Of a stretch of 64,000 bases of DNA, positions 33,901-43,912 are shown in pieces. Position 1 is the stretch's first letter, and each line of letters opens with the position of its first letter. The notes beneath the pieces are model-generated. The model saw only the letters and a program-made list of their open reading frames with translations. It was not told where the DNA came from and made no database searches. This DNA comes from Eoetvoesiella caeni (GTDB lineage Bacteria > Pseudomonadota > Gammaproteobacteria > Burkholderiales > Burkholderiaceae_B). The stretch lies in the NCBI RefSeq assembly GCF_003315175.1, contig NZ_QNRQ01000003.1:310001-374000 (forward strand). Reading direction: 5' to 3'. Position numbers and translations under genes: made by a program.

Positions 33901-35057
33901 ATGTCCAGGGGGCTGGCAATGCGGTCCGGCATACCATGCGCGTCGCTTTCCCAGGGCTCCAGCGCATCGTCGAAACGCAAATTGGAAACCGTAAAGCCGG
34001 TCAGACCCGCCTTGGGCTTGGAACCCCGGCCGGTCGCGCCCTCGTCGCGAATCTCGCCGCCCGCGCCGGTGGCGGCGCCCGGGAACGGAGCAATGGCGGT
34101 CGGGTGATTATGCGTTTCCACTTTCATCAGGGTATGAACCTGGGCCGCATGATGTCCATAGGCCGTGGAGCCGGCATCGGCGCCGGCGCCTTCTTGCGGC
34201 TGACCCGCGTAAAACAGCGTGGCCGGCCCGCCTTGCATGACCGCGGCGTTATCGGAATACGCCACTACCGTGCCCTGCGGCTGGGCCGCATGGGTGGCGC
34301 GTATCATGCCGAACAGCGTTGCAGGCTGCGCCGCGCCGTCGATCACCCATTGCGCGTTGAATATTTTGTGGCGGCAATGTTCGCTATTGGCTTGCGCGAA
34401 CATCATCAGTTCGACATCGGTGGGGTTGCGCTTTAGTTGTGTAAATGCCGCGCACAGGTATTCGATTTCGTCTTCCGACAAGGCCAGGCCCAGCGCCTGA
34501 TTGGCTTCAAGCAAGGCTTCCTGGCCCCGGCCCAGCACGTCCACGGTCTGTATAGCTTTGCCCGGCAGCGAGGCAAACAATGGCACGCCGTCAAACGCCG
34601 CATCGACCACGGTTTCCGTCATGCGGTCATGCAGGCAGGCGGCGATCTGCGCCAGTTGCTCGGGCTTGATGCTTTGCGTACCGAGCAGGCCGCGCACAGG
34701 CTGGACAGCATAGCGAATACCGCGCTCGATGCGCCGCACGCCCGCAAAGCCGCAGTTATGGGCAATATCGGTAGCCTTGCTGGCCCAGGGCGACACCGTG
34801 CCGAAACGGGGCACGACGCGCAAAACCAGCGTGTGCTTGTCCTCGGTAGGCGAACCCAGCCCTTCGCCGTATGTCAGCAAGGACAGCAAACGTTTTTGCT
34901 GGCTGGCGTCCAGTTCCGATTCTAGCCACACAAAATGTTCGTAGCGTCCCTGAATATCGCCCACCGGCAAATTCAATTGCGCAAAGCGCTTCAGCAACCG
35001 CTCGCGGCGAAACGTCGACAAGACACAGGAACCGAGGAAGTGCTGAATAGAGGTCAC
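30999..35057 (-). CDS. purL: Phosphoribosylformylglycinamidine synthase
   Basis: 1352 residues from a GTG start, the long single-chain PurL of proteobacteria. N-terminal linker domain, two AIRS-like halves ([33 protein letters not shown] region and the second ATP-like site), and a C-terminal glutaminase with the nucleophile in GVCNGCQM and His/Glu in HGEGF and MPHPERV. It makes FGAM in purine synthesis. It is transcribed toward guaB with terminator-like repeats between. Confidence 0.97.
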   Translation of the reverse strand: MTSIQHFLGSCVLSTFRRERLLKRFAQLNLPVGDIQGRYEHFVWLESELDASQQKRLLSLLTYGEGLGSPTEDKHTLVLRVVPRFGTVSPWASKATDIAHNCGFAGVRRIERGIRYAVQPVRGLLGTQSIKPEQLAQIAACLHDRMTETVVDAAFDGVPLFASLPGKAIQTVDVLGRGQEALLEANQALGLALSEDEIEYLCAAFTQLKRNPTDVELMMFAQANSEHCRHKIFNAQWVIDGAAQPATLFGMIRATHAAQPQGTVVAYSDNAAVMQGGPATLFYAGQPQEGAGADAGSTAYGHHAAQVHTLMKVETHNHPTAIAPFPGAATGAGGEIRDEGATGRGSKPKAGLTGFTVSNLRFDDALEPWESDAHGMPDRIASPLDIMIEGPIGGAAFNNEFGRPNLLGYFRTFEQTAGDQRWGYHKPIMIAGGLGSIDDRLTHKDPIPPGALLVQLGGPGMRIGMGGGAASSMSVGANSAELDFDSVQRGNPEIERRAQEVIDRCWQQGTDNPIIAIHDVGAGGLSNAFPELVNDAGRGAIFELQQVHLEESGLSAAEIWSNEAQERYVLAILPRDLPRFEAIAKRERCPYAVVGVATEERQLRVTLGEGLPGMAEAPAAQPAQDIRPVDVPIDVILGKPPKMTRDVQRLPGVSQAQDLTVVALEEAIERVLRHPTVANKNFLITIGDRSVGGLSSRDQMVGPWQVPVADCAVTLADFESVRGEAMAMGERTPIAMINAPASGRMAVAEALTNLAASDVQSLKDIKLSANWMAACGVPGQDAALYDTVAAVSEFCQQLDLSIPVGKDSLSMRTAWDAVDGRREVISPVSLVVTAFAPVADVRQTLTPQLRTDAGDTVLILIDLGQGKKRLGGSILSQVFNQVGESAPDIDDAKSLGAFFTAIRALNSAGHLLAYHDRSDGGLLATVCEMAFAGRVGVSVNLDMLTIDPNVADWGDYKIRAEQVAVQRDEITLQALFAEEAGAVIQVPAGQRDTVLQQLRAAGLSAHSHVLGGLNTRDEIQFYRDGKCIYQKGRIELAQHWSEVSRRIMERRDNPACAQAEFDVWKDAGNPGLVPMVNFDPQEDIAAPFIATGKRPKVAILREQGCNSQVEMAWAFDKAGFESLDVHMTDLLSGRVRLDEVQGLVAVGGFSYGDVLGAGEGWARTIRFNEQLFDQFSAYFARPDTFALGVCNGCQMMAALSSMIPGAEHWPRFTRNVSEKYEARLSMVEVADSPSLFFKGMAGTRIPVAVAHGEGFANFGLQGNIGRVAKVLNFTDHGGQATESYPYNPNGSPQGLTGVTTADGRFTVMMPHPERVTRNVMMSWSPDRWGSQDSGGDASPWLRIFRNARVWLG

Positions 35058-35246
35058 GATATGGCGCAGGAGAGTGAAAAGAAGAAGGCCCCCATTTTAG
35101 CGGGTTAACCCGGGGTCCGCTTGGCTTGCCGGCTCCTGCAGCATTCCGGCGCCGCCGTGCGCTCGAAGACGAGCGGATACGCAGGCAAAAGCGGGGATGG
35201 GAGCAGCGGAATGCGCTTGCAGAACCGCAGGCGCCGAAAAGCAGCC

Positions 35247-35819
35247 TTATTTTTGTTCGCGGGAAGGCTCGGGGTAGCTGATTTCGAGAATATCCAATTC
35301 GTCCATGCCGGCCGGCGTGCGAAGCACGACCGTATCGCCTTCGCGCGCCTTGGTCAGCGCCCTGGCAACCGGCGAAATCCAGCTGATTTTGCCCAACAGC
35401 GGCTCGGCTTCGTCGACGCCAACTATCGTCACCCGGAACTCCTCGCCGGCCTTGTCCGAATAAACCACGGTTGCGCCAAAGAACACTTGGTCTTTATTGG
35501 GCTGGGTGGAAGGGTCGACCACCTCGGCAATTTCCAGCCGCTTGGTCAAAAACCGCATGCGCCGGTCGATTTCGCGCAAGCGCTTCTTGCCATACAGGTA
35601 GTCGCCGTTTTCGGAACGGTCGCCGTTGGAAGCCGCCCACGAGACAATCTGTACCACCTCGGGGCGCTCTTCATTCATCAGGCGCGTGAACTCCGCCCGC
35701 AGCTTGTTATAGCCTTCGGTTGTGATGTAGTTCTTGGTGCCGGGCGGCAAGCGCACGTTCTCAGGCGCCAGGTCGTCATCGCCGTCTTCGTCCGACTCTT
35801 TTACAAATGCTTTATTCAT
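35247..35819 (-). CDS. greB: Transcription elongation factor GreB
   Basis: 190 residues: the N-terminal coiled coil (YNKLRAEFTRLMNEERPEVVQIVSWAASNGDRSENGDYLYGKKRLREIDRRMRFL in two pieces) with the acidic tip Asp/Glu (DRSENGDY), then the FKBP-like domain VVYSDKAGEEFRVTIVG. GreB stimulates transcript cleavage by backtracked RNA polymerase. An acidic N-terminal extension (DEDGDDDLAPENV) precedes it. 190 bp separate it from purL. Confidence 0.95.
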   Translation of the reverse strand: MNKAFVKESDEDGDDDLAPENVRLPPGTKNYITTEGYNKLRAEFTRLMNEERPEVVQIVSWAASNGDRSENGDYLYGKKRLREIDRRMRFLTKRLEIAEVVDPSTQPNKDQVFFGATVVYSDKAGEEFRVTIVGVDEAEPLLGKISWISPVARALTKAREGDTVVLRTPAGMDELDILEISYPEPSREQK

Positions 35820-35942
35820 AATGCCGAATTACTGCAATAGCAGTCGAATGCATGGATAGTTGATAAGGATGGTGACGCACTGCGCACAGCAGGCCGGGCC
35901 AATAAATTTGAGGCAACAGCGGCTAATGCGGCGTCTTTGAAT

Positions 35943-36272
35943 TCATTCTACTAAAGCCTGGCGGATAGCGTTTGAATAATATGGATTGCCCATGCAATAG
36001 CCGCCGTGCAGTTCGACCACCGAACTTGCGCGCAGGCAGAAAGCCATTCGTCCAGGCCCCAGGCTTGCATGAACTTTCAACACGCGCAGTCCCGCGTCCA
36101 GGAATACGACGTCGATGTCATAGGCAAGCCCAAAGGTATGCACGGCGCGGCAAGGATACAACCACAGCCCTTGTTCCGGCGAGAGCCGCGGCCTGGCATG
36201 CAGGCCGAGCAAACGCGCCTTGAAGCTCAAGGCTCTATGCAGGCGCAGCGGCGCAAGCGCCACGCCTACCAT
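35943..36272 (-). CDS. DUF192-family protein at the end of the tad operon
   Basis: 109 residues from the ATG at 36272, which overlaps the tadC stop. The DUF192 signatures GLWLYPCRAVHTFGL and DIDVVFLDAGLRVLKV are clear. DUF192 proteins are small and of unsettled function. In this locus it is translationally coupled to the pilus genes. Unlike many family members it has no export signal from this start. Confidence 0.8.
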   Translation of the reverse strand: MVGVALAPLRLHRALSFKARLLGLHARPRLSPEQGLWLYPCRAVHTFGLAYDIDVVFLDAGLRVLKVHASLGPGRMAFCLRASSVVELHGGYCMGNPYYSNAIRQALVE

Positions 36273-37171
36273 TGTGCGCCCAAGAGCTTGACCGCCAACG
36301 GAAACCCGATGACCAGGAACGTGCAGGGAAATATGCAAACGACCATGGGAAACAGCATTTTCACGGGGGCTTCGAGCGCGAGTTTTTCGGCCCGCAGGAA
36401 GCGTTCGCTGCGGCGCTGTTCGGACTGGGCTCGCAGCAACGGGCCAAGGCTCATGCCCAACTGATCGGCCTGGCCCAATGCTGTGGCCAGTTGCTGCATG
36501 GCCGGCAAGCCGGTACGCTGCGCCATCTGACGCAGAGCATCCAGGCGAGGCATACCCGCCCGCATATCGGCCAGGGCGTGCCGCAGTTCGTGGCGCAGCG
36601 GCCCTTCAGGGCCATGCTGCGCGGCCTGCTGCAAAGCCCCTTGCAGATTCAACCCCGCCTCTACGCACAGTGTGGTCATATCCAGCAGGAATGGAAACTC
36701 TTTGAGCATCTGGCGTTGGCGCACCATACCCCGCTCGTGCAGCCAGCGCGCCGGCCACCACAGCCCTACCGGCCCCAAAGGCAAAGCATAAAGCAAGGCG
36801 GCAAACGGGGTTACGGAAAAATACAGCCATGCAATCAAGCCCGATCCTGCCACGAGCGCCAGGAAAACAAGCCACTGTATGGCAAAAATATGCTCGGGTT
36901 TGCACAGCATGTCCAGGCCAGCGATTTGTATGCGCCTTGCCAAGGACTGGCGCAAGCGCCACGACAAGAACGGCCCGCAGGCCTGGGCCAATGCACTGAC
37001 CCATGGCCACACCAGCTTGAGCAGCCACCGGCCCGAGCCAGGGCCGGACAAGCGCTGAGACTCGGGCAAAGGCGCGGCCACCGGACGCGTCAGGACCTGC
37101 ATGGTCAAGCACAGCGAAACCCCCGCCAACGCGCAACTTATCCAGAACAGCACGGCCCCCTCCTCCAGCAT
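36266..37171 (-). CDS. tadC: TadC, type II/IV secretion F-domain membrane protein
   Basis: 301 residues with an N-terminal membrane helix, two more around 95-130, the cytoplasmic T2SSF domain (LLDMTTLCVEAGLNLQGALQQ) and a C-terminal helix pair (MLFPMVVCIFPCTFLVIGFPLAV). It forms the inner-membrane platform with TadB for assembling Flp/Tad pili. It follows tadB with no gap. Confidence 0.9.
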   Translation of the reverse strand: MLEEGAVLFWISCALAGVSLCLTMQVLTRPVAAPLPESQRLSGPGSGRWLLKLVWPWVSALAQACGPFLSWRLRQSLARRIQIAGLDMLCKPEHIFAIQWLVFLALVAGSGLIAWLYFSVTPFAALLYALPLGPVGLWWPARWLHERGMVRQRQMLKEFPFLLDMTTLCVEAGLNLQGALQQAAQHGPEGPLRHELRHALADMRAGMPRLDALRQMAQRTGLPAMQQLATALGQADQLGMSLGPLLRAQSEQRRSERFLRAEKLALEAPVKMLFPMVVCIFPCTFLVIGFPLAVKLLGAQW

Positions 37172-38017
37172 TCAAACTTGAATATTGACGATGCGGCGAA
37201 TAAGAAAAACGCCTATCAATTCCAGGCCCGCCACGGTAGCCAGCACGCCCCAGCCCGCAGGCGTATGCCATAACAGCGCCATGGAACTGGGGTCCAGCCA
37301 CTCCAGAGCCAAGGCCAGGAAAAACGGCAAAGCCGCCATGATCCAGGCCTGCAGCCGGCCCTGGGACGTCAAGGCGTGCACGCGGCCCAGCAAGTGCAAG
37401 CGCGCCCGCAAGGTCGTGGCAATGCGCTCCAGCGTTTCAGCCAAATTGCCGCCGCTTTGAAGCGCAATATTCAAGGCAGAGGCCAACAAGCCCATCCCTT
37501 CGCTGGGCATGCGCCGATACAGTTGTGCCAAAGCCTGCTCGAAAGGAACACCCATGCGCTGTTCGCGCAACATCAGGCCGAACTCTTGCGCCAGCGGCGC
37601 CGGCGATTGGACGACCAAATGACGCAGTCCCGACTGGATGCCGGAGCCTGCGCGCAGCGCGCCCGCCAGAGAGAGCAGCAGATCGGGCAACTGCTCGTCA
37701 AAGCGCGCCAGGCGCTTACGGCGCAAACGCCGAAGTATCAATCGCGGCGCACACAGCATGGCAACACCCACCAACAGTACAAGCCAGACGTTGCCGGTCA
37801 AGACGTAAAGCGCTGCGACCGACCCGCCGCATGACACCAAGTTGGCCGCCCAGAGCTGGCCAGGATCCAGAAACAGAAAGAACTCTTCCAGACGATCCCG
37901 GGCCTGCTGCTGAAAGCTTGACCGATACGAGCGAAAGGCGCGCACCAGCCAGCCTTGCGCCAGCCAGGCCAGCGCGCAAATCGCCACGGCAAGGGAGACA
38001 AGAACGAGCCAGATCAT
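37172..38017 (-). CDS. tadB: TadB, pilus assembly platform protein
   Basis: 281 residues with membrane helices at the N-terminus and about 80-105, the T2SSF domain (LPDLLLSLAGALRAGSGIQSGL, GMGLLASALNIALQSGGNLAETLERIA) and C-terminal helices. Pair of TadC in the Tad pilus. One-base spacing from the TadA gene indicates an operon. Confidence 0.9.
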   Translation of the reverse strand: MIWLVLVSLAVAICALAWLAQGWLVRAFRSYRSSFQQQARDRLEEFFLFLDPGQLWAANLVSCGGSVAALYVLTGNVWLVLLVGVAMLCAPRLILRRLRRKRLARFDEQLPDLLLSLAGALRAGSGIQSGLRHLVVQSPAPLAQEFGLMLREQRMGVPFEQALAQLYRRMPSEGMGLLASALNIALQSGGNLAETLERIATTLRARLHLLGRVHALTSQGRLQAWIMAALPFFLALALEWLDPSSMALLWHTPAGWGVLATVAGLELIGVFLIRRIVNIQV

Positions 38018-39802
38018 TCACGCCCCTTCTGCCGCAGAGGCCATGCTGAAAGCCGCCGCGGCATGGCACGGCGCATGGTTGGCGAAAAACAGCTCGCTGT
38101 TCAGCCCAGCATGATCCAGGCTGGCCTGAGAAAAACATTCGGGCACAATGCCGCAGCCGATAAAGGTGCCCGGCTGGCCTGCTTGGCCCGGCTGAAAGCG
38201 AAACAGCTCCTGAGTCTGGATGCGGCCGCTTTCCATGCCAGTGACTTCGACAATGGATGTAATCAGACGCCGGCCGTCGCTTAAGCGGGCCTGCTGCACC
38301 AGGATTTGAATACTGGCCGCAATATGTTCGCGTACCGCCGCCAATGGCAAGTCCATGCCGGCCATCAATATCAGAGTTTCAAGCCTGGACAGGGCATCGC
38401 GCGGGCTATTGGCATGCAGTGTCGTCAAGGAGCCTTCGTGCCCCGTGTTCATTGCGCCAAGCATGTCGAAAGTTTCCGCGCCCCGGCATTCGCCGATGAC
38501 GATGCGGTCGGGCCGCATGCGCAAGGCGTTGCGCACCAAGTCGCGGATATCGATGCGTCCGCGGCCTTCAAGGTTCGGCGGCCGCGCCTCCAGGGTCACA
38601 AGGTTGTGGTGGCTCAGTCTGAGTTCAGCCGCGTCCTCGATGGTAACGACACGCTCGCCCGCCGGAATGCAGTTGGAAAGAATATTCAACAAGGTTGTCT
38701 TGCCGGATCCGGTGCCGCCCGAAACTATCATGTTCTTGCGTCCCACGACGCAGGCCCGCAGAAAGTCGCTCATGGGTGCGCTTAATGCGCCGACCTCGAG
38801 CAAGTCCGCCATTTGCAGCCGGCGCTGCGAGAACTTGCGAATAGTCAGGCTTGCGCCGCGCAATGCAATGGGCGGAATGATGGCATTGACGCGTGACCCG
38901 TCGCGCAAGCGCGCATCCACCATGGGAGAACTTTCGTCGATGCGGCGGCCCAATGGCGAAACTATACGTTCAATGACGCCCAATACGGCCTGCTCGCTGC
39001 TAAAAGCGGCATTATGGCGCCGCAACAGCCCGGCCGACTCGATGTAGATTTCGTCATGGCGATTGACCATGATCTCGCTGATTTGCGCATCTTCCAGCAA
39101 GGGCTCCAGCGGCCCGAGGCCCACGGCCTCGTTGACGACGTCTCGCAGCAAACCGCGCCTGTCGACGTTTTCTGGAATATCTCGGTCCAACTCGATGATG
39201 TCGGACAGCACGGCCGTGGCCTGCGCACGCAAGGCCGTGTCGCTCATGCTGGCGATATCCCGGCGGCGCAAATCCAGCGCATCCAGCAATGCCGCATGCA
39301 GGCGGCGCCTGTGCGGCAACAGAAGCAAACTGGTCAAATGAGCCGGCTCGATCGACGGGGTGTTTTCCGCCGAGCCATGTTCCTGCTGCGGCACGGATCG
39401 CGGACTGGATACAAACGTAGGCACAAGGCACTGTTCGCGCTTCGATTCAATGTCATCATGGGACTGCGCAGTGCTGGAGGCTGGTCCCAAGGCAACGGCA
39501 GCGCCGGACAAGACGGGAGTCGGTCGCAAAAGAATAAGACAAGGGCCAATGACGATCTCGTCGCCGGCCGACAAAGGCCCGTGGCGGGTTACGCGCCGGC
39601 CGTTGACCCAGGTACCGGCAAGCGATCCAAAGTCCTCGATGTAGGGGCCGTCTTCGCATTGCTCCAGGCGAGCATGGCGCCTGGCCACGCGCCAGCCCGA
39701 TAGCCGCAAGCCGCTATGTTCGCCGCGCCCAATATCGCAAGGCAGCGGAACAGCTTGTATGCGCGTCGCGCCGCCCTCAAAACGCAATTCAAGTTCCAAC
39801 AC
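38018..39802 (-). CDS. tadA: FHA domain-TadA/CpaF ATPase fusion
   Basis: 594 residues from a GTG at 39802 with AAGGAGG seven bases upstream. Residues about 1-105 are an FHA domain (DIGRGEHSGLRLSGWRVARRHA, GSLAGTWVNGRRV, GDEIVIG); the rest is a CpaF/TadA secretion ATPase with Walker A SGGTGSGKTTL, Asp box IVTIEDAAELRL, Walker B-type RPDRIVIGECRG and HANSPRDAL. It powers pilus extension/retraction. FHA domains bind phospho-Thr, so activity may be phosphorylation-controlled. The fusion is unusual compared with stand-alone TadA. Confidence 0.9.
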   Translation of the reverse strand: MLELELRFEGGATRIQAVPLPCDIGRGEHSGLRLSGWRVARRHARLEQCEDGPYIEDFGSLAGTWVNGRRVTRHGPLSAGDEIVIGPCLILLRPTPVLSGAAVALGPASSTAQSHDDIESKREQCLVPTFVSSPRSVPQQEHGSAENTPSIEPAHLTSLLLLPHRRRLHAALLDALDLRRRDIASMSDTALRAQATAVLSDIIELDRDIPENVDRRGLLRDVVNEAVGLGPLEPLLEDAQISEIMVNRHDEIYIESAGLLRRHNAAFSSEQAVLGVIERIVSPLGRRIDESSPMVDARLRDGSRVNAIIPPIALRGASLTIRKFSQRRLQMADLLEVGALSAPMSDFLRACVVGRKNMIVSGGTGSGKTTLLNILSNCIPAGERVVTIEDAAELRLSHHNLVTLEARPPNLEGRGRIDIRDLVRNALRMRPDRIVIGECRGAETFDMLGAMNTGHEGSLTTLHANSPRDALSRLETLILMAGMDLPLAAVREHIAASIQILVQQARLSDGRRLITSIVEVTGMESGRIQTQELFRFQPGQAGQPGTFIGCGIVPECFSQASLDHAGLNSELFFANHAPCHAAAAFSMASAAEGA

Positions 39803-39818
39803 GGTTCGTCCTCCTTGA

Positions 39819-41234
39819 TTATTCGCTGGCCTTCTTGCCGACGGTTTGCTGTGCGCCTGGCTCGGGGCCATGCCATTGAGAGCCCAGGCCCCGGTACGCG
39901 TTCCACCCCAAGGCCGGCGCGGATTCGATCGGTGGCGGCAATGCGGCGCGCGGACGCACCGGAACATTGATGAGGTCGTCCGCCTTGAATGTCGTACGCA
40001 GGATTTCATTGCCTTGCCTGACACGCTGCATCAGATCGGGATGATCGGGGGCCACAACGACCGGCGTCACGAAAATAGCCAGTTCAGTCTCGTTGTGCTG
40101 GAACCGAGTGGACTTGAATAGCTGGCCTAGAATCGGTATGTCGCCAAGAGCGGGCACTTTATTGACATTGCGCGACTCTTCGCGCGACAAGAACCCCGCC
40201 AGCACCAGTGTTTGCCCGGAACGGACATTGAATTCGGTCGAAGCCCGGCGCGTCTTGAGCGAGGGTCCGTTGGCGACGGATAAAGCGCTGTCTATGGCGC
40301 TGACCTCGACCTCGATGCGGGACCGTACCGCCCCATTGCGTTCTATCTGCGGCGTAATCCGCAACGACACCCCGTATGGCTTGAACACAGTGTTTGTCTT
40401 GCCGTTGGCGTCGGTGGTTGAATACGGTACTTCGCCGCCAGCCAGGAATTCAGCCGTGGCTCCGCTGCGCGCAAGCAACTGCGGCTGGGCCAGGACAACG
40501 GCCGACCCGGTTTGCGCCAGAGCGTCGATGCGTGCCGACAATAAAGCATTCACGCCGAAATAACCGGCCGCCGTTGCCGCGGGATACGATAGCGGCACAA
40601 CCGCTTCGCCGGGCCTGTCGGACAATCGTTTGCTGCCGCCATCCCATGCCAGCCCAGCATTCAGGCCGCCAAGGGTTTCGCCGCCCCAGCGCACGCCCCA
40701 CTCTTGCAACTGGGAACGCGGCACCTCCATGACCTGAACGTCCAGAAGCACCATGCTGTCCCAGCCTACTTGACTGGTGAAATCCAGCAACTGCGGGTAG
40801 CGCTTGCTGAGTGCTGCCACCCGGTCGCGGTCGCTGTCCGACAAGTCGTCGCCCTCCACCAGCAGTTTGTCGCCCACTACCGAGACCTTGGCATTGGGTA
40901 TCCGCTCGAGCACGTGGCGCAACTCTTGTTGTATCTGCCTGGTGCCTTCCGGCGCCACCTCGATCTGGTAGAGATGCCTTTGGCCATTGGCCGACCACAC
41001 TTGAACGGCGCTGGCGCCTTCATGGCGGGCAAACACTATGACTTCTTTCTCTTCTGTGGTCACGGCATTGAGCACATGGCCGTCGCCCACGGCAACACGC
41101 GCCACATCGGGTATGGCCAACACCTTGACCTCGCCCACCTGCATTTTGACAAGCACCTCTTGGCGCGCCTGCGCCGGAAGGCTGGCCAGTCCAAGCAAAA
41201 CGCACAGAGCCGCGGCATAACGCAAGATATACAT
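39819..41234 (-). CDS. cpaC: CpaC/RcpA secretin of the Tad pilus
   Basis: 471 residues with a signal peptide (ending ASLPAQA), the N-terminal pilus/secretin domain (VLVKMQVGEVKVLAIPDVARVAVGD), a BON-like segment and the secretin core (VLAQPQLLARSGATAEFLAGGEVPY, GVSLRITPQIERNGAVRSRIEVEVS, GDIPILGQLFKS). It forms the outer-membrane pore for the pilus. Confidence 0.92.
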   Translation of the reverse strand: MYILRYAAALCVLLGLASLPAQARQEVLVKMQVGEVKVLAIPDVARVAVGDGHVLNAVTTEEKEVIVFARHEGASAVQVWSANGQRHLYQIEVAPEGTRQIQQELRHVLERIPNAKVSVVGDKLLVEGDDLSDSDRDRVAALSKRYPQLLDFTSQVGWDSMVLLDVQVMEVPRSQLQEWGVRWGGETLGGLNAGLAWDGGSKRLSDRPGEAVVPLSYPAATAAGYFGVNALLSARIDALAQTGSAVVLAQPQLLARSGATAEFLAGGEVPYSTTDANGKTNTVFKPYGVSLRITPQIERNGAVRSRIEVEVSAIDSALSVANGPSLKTRRASTEFNVRSGQTLVLAGFLSREESRNVNKVPALGDIPILGQLFKSTRFQHNETELAIFVTPVVVAPDHPDLMQRVRQGNEILRTTFKADDLINVPVRPRAALPPPIESAPALGWNAYRGLGSQWHGPEPGAQQTVGKKASE

Positions 41235-41237
41235 GCT

Positions 41238-42272
41238 TCAACGCTCCGCGGCCGAGTTGCCGGACACGCCACGAAACACAATGTTGGCTAGTTCTGGCGC
41301 ACCGCCCGCCATTTCAGTAATGTCGTGGCCGCCGCTGTCATCTTGCACGACGGACGCCTGCCGCTGCGCATGCAGCCAGGCGCTCGTCAACTCAGGCCGG
41401 TAAGGAAGGTCGAAGACCCCATTGCGCGGCGCGGGCCTATCGGCGTCGGGGCGCAAGGCAGGCAAGCGCCGTGCCGCCTGGTTGCCGTAAATGACCGGTG
41501 CATTGTTTGGTTTTGCCGCTGCGGCTGGCAAGCCGGCATTCACCCCAAGCAGGCTGGCCAGATCGCCGCGCACCGCTTTCTGGTTGGGCCGATTGTCGTC
41601 GGGGCGCCGCAGCAATGCCGTTATTGTGCCGCTTTGCCTTGCCGCAACCAGCTTGATGGCATCTTCGGGCGATGTATCCAAAGTAACGGTAGAGTACGCT
41701 TGCGCACGAGCGCCGGACGATGACGCGCCCGACCGCGTCTGGGTGCCCGTTGCCAGCACCAGCACGCCTTGCAGCAAAGGCGCTGTCATGCGCCGGCGCT
41801 GATATTCGAAAGACACATAAAGATCGATCAGATCTCCTGGTTCAAGCAGGCCCGATACCGAATTGATGACGTCCACCGGCATGGTGATAGCCCTTCGCCC
41901 GCTGCCCAGTTGATCCGAGAACGGCGAGGCGCGCGCTTGCGCGGTATGTACCGGCAATATGGGATCGCCGGCGCGCAATGGCCCTACAAGAGTGTGTCCG
42001 ACAAGGCTGGCAAAGCGCTCGGGAGCAATGCTGTCGCTGGGCACCAGGGCAGCCGGCATCTGGCGCACCGCAATATGTTCGGCGGCCAACTGAGTTCCGA
42101 CAGGAAGATCGAACGCCGCCACCACGCGCTGCGCCATAGGTACTTTTGCCTCCTGCTCCAACTGCCGGATGCGGCCCTGTATATGTTGTTGCGCCGCCCA
42201 GGCCGCAAGCAGGCCTGCGGCCAGCGCGATAAGCAGCATGACGATAGAACGGCTTAAGGCAGGCAAGCGCAT
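41238..42272 (-). CDS. cpaB: CpaB/RcpC pilus assembly protein
   Basis: 344 residues from the ATG at 42272: an N-terminal membrane anchor (SIVMLLIALAAGLLAAWAAQQ), SAF domain (VVAAFDLPVGTQLAAEHIAVRQMP) and the CpaB/RcpC domain (GRRAITMPVDVINSVSGLLEPGDLIDLYVSF). It helps gate the secretin in the periplasm. Four bases separate it from cpaC. The C-terminal 70 residues are Pro/Ala-rich and not conserved. Confidence 0.9.
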   Translation of the reverse strand: MRLPALSRSIVMLLIALAAGLLAAWAAQQHIQGRIRQLEQEAKVPMAQRVVAAFDLPVGTQLAAEHIAVRQMPAALVPSDSIAPERFASLVGHTLVGPLRAGDPILPVHTAQARASPFSDQLGSGRRAITMPVDVINSVSGLLEPGDLIDLYVSFEYQRRRMTAPLLQGVLVLATGTQTRSGASSSGARAQAYSTVTLDTSPEDAIKLVAARQSGTITALLRRPDDNRPNQKAVRGDLASLLGVNAGLPAAAAKPNNAPVIYGNQAARRLPALRPDADRPAPRNGVFDLPYRPELTSAWLHAQRQASVVQDDSGGHDITEMAGGAPELANIVFRGVSGNSAAER

Positions 42273-42295
42273 GGCTGCACCTTTATCAGAATAAA

Positions 42296-43027
42296 TTATT
42301 CGACGTGATTCAAGAAAACGGCGCTGCCGGGCCCCAGCGGCAAGGACACCACAAGCAGGCGCGACGCCTTGCGGCGCCACACATCGGGCCCGGCGGCATT
42401 GGCAATCTGCGGTTCAATGCGCCATCCGCTGTTGCGCAGGTTCTGCTGAACATAAGCGGTAATCTGATCGATGGGCCACGAGGCGCCGTATATCTGTTGA
42501 ACCATGCGGCGCCCGCCCACCACCGACTCCTGGCTGAAATCCAACCGTGCGTTGTGGGCCAGCCAAGGAAAGTGCATGGTGTCCGGATTTTGCGGCAACC
42601 CTTGCCGCCCTTCGATTTGCAGCATGGACACCCGGCCCCGCGATCCGCCGGGCGCAGACTGGACTTGCGCGACCCAATGCCACTGGGCTTGAACTCCCGA
42701 AAGCAGCACGCTGTCTTTGAACGCGATGACCCGTTGAAATCGGTCGGCATACTGCGCCAGGGATTGGGCCGCCTGAATAGCCGGAGCTTGCGAAGAGAAC
42801 TCGCGCCAGTACGCTGGAATGCCGCGCAAATGTACCTCTTGCGTTTCCAGCCAGCGAAAACGCGATGTATCCATCTTGGAAAAATCGTTCATGGCCTCGA
42901 TGCCGGCGCAAGCCGGCGCGGGCATCGACAAGATAGTGAGGAAGGCCGCCCACACCAAAGGCGCAAACTTATAGCCTGATGGGCGCTTGCCAGTCAGCCA
43001 TGAGAACAAAGCCGATAATCGATACAT
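42296..43027 (-). CDS. Exported hypothetical protein of the tad locus
   Basis: 243 residues with an N-terminal signal (FAPLVWAAFLTILSMPAPACAG). No domain is recognised. It lies between the TadE-like gene and cpaB in the same direction, so it is likely periplasmic and pilus-related. The Trp-rich mid-region (WHWVAQVQ, FPWLAHNARLDF) is notable. Confidence 0.65.
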   Translation of the reverse strand: MYRLSALFSWLTGKRPSGYKFAPLVWAAFLTILSMPAPACAGIEAMNDFSKMDTSRFRWLETQEVHLRGIPAYWREFSSQAPAIQAAQSLAQYADRFQRVIAFKDSVLLSGVQAQWHWVAQVQSAPGGSRGRVSMLQIEGRQGLPQNPDTMHFPWLAHNARLDFSQESVVGGRRMVQQIYGASWPIDQITAYVQQNLRNSGWRIEPQIANAAGPDVWRRKASRLLVVSLPLGPGSAVFLNHVE

Positions 43028-43042
43028 TGCAACACTCCTTTG

Positions 43043-43912
43043 CTAACGAAGATGATGCTCGGGAATAATCTCGTGCCATGGACCAAGCCAATCGAACACC
43101 GGCTGCGGCCGCCGCCATGCGCCGTCCACCGCGTTCATGGCTGAAGAAATCTTTGCACCCAGGCCGTACGACACGTTGGCCGCGGCCGCCCAGGCCAGGT
43201 CGGACTGCGCCACTCGAACTTGAGTCCCGACATCGCTGGAAGCGTGGCCGGCATCCAGCAAAATTGCCGTATGCCGAACCAAAGGTAAGGGGTACGAGTC
43301 GAACTGAGCCAACTCCAGCCCCCCTGAGAGCCCCGCCCCAGGTTCATTCAATGCAGCATGGCTGGAAACAGCGGGCCGCCGCGCATTCACGCTGACAACG
43401 GCGGATGCGATGCCTGCATCTTCAAGCCGCCATTCCTGCCGTAGCGTCGTTGCAGCGGCATGGGACCCACCGGGCTGGGCTCCCGATGGCAGGCGCGCAT
43501 CGCGCGTAATATCAAGCGCCACCTCGTTGCGTTCCGCGGCAAGAATGTCCCTTCCGCGCCGATCTTTCCATTGATGGCCGGGGCCGGAAAAGTAAGACTG
43601 TCTTATTGCCCCGATGGACGCATAGCCCCGATCGCGAGCCAGGGAAAATGCCGCGAACCGGCTGGCGTGGGAAGTCTGCAGCGCCATATCTTGAAAGCGC
43701 GCCAGCCACGTGATCCCCACCCAAAGCATAAGCAAAATCAACATGGCGACCAGGCCCTCAAGCAAAGCCTGCCCACCCTGGCGCCGCCTGGCCGCCATGC
43801 CTGCGCGACACCAGGCCGCGCTGCCACGCCGCAATGTCTCGACCACTGTGGTGCCGGCCCAGCAGGAGGACCGGGACACGGAAGCCCATCGCGGGATTTT
43901 TAAGTTCATCAT
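43043..43912 (-). CDS. TadE-like minor pseudopilin
   Basis: 289 residues from the ATG at 43912, which overlaps the TadG-like stop by four bases. A TadE-type motif, RRQGGQALLEGLVAMLILLMLWVGITWLARF, puts a Gly/Glu prepilin-like site before a single membrane helix (about residues 44-65), followed by an exported domain. TadE proteins are processed minor pilins needed for Flp assembly. Confidence 0.75.
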   Translation of the reverse strand: MMNLKIPRWASVSRSSCWAGTTVVETLRRGSAAWCRAGMAARRRQGGQALLEGLVAMLILLMLWVGITWLARFQDMALQTSHASRFAAFSLARDRGYASIGAIRQSYFSGPGHQWKDRRGRDILAAERNEVALDITRDARLPSGAQPGGSHAAATTLRQEWRLEDAGIASAVVSVNARRPAVSSHAALNEPGAGLSGGLELAQFDSYPLPLVRHTAILLDAGHASSDVGTQVRVAQSDLAWAAAANVSYGLGAKISSAMNAVDGAWRRPQPVFDWLGPWHEIIPEHHLR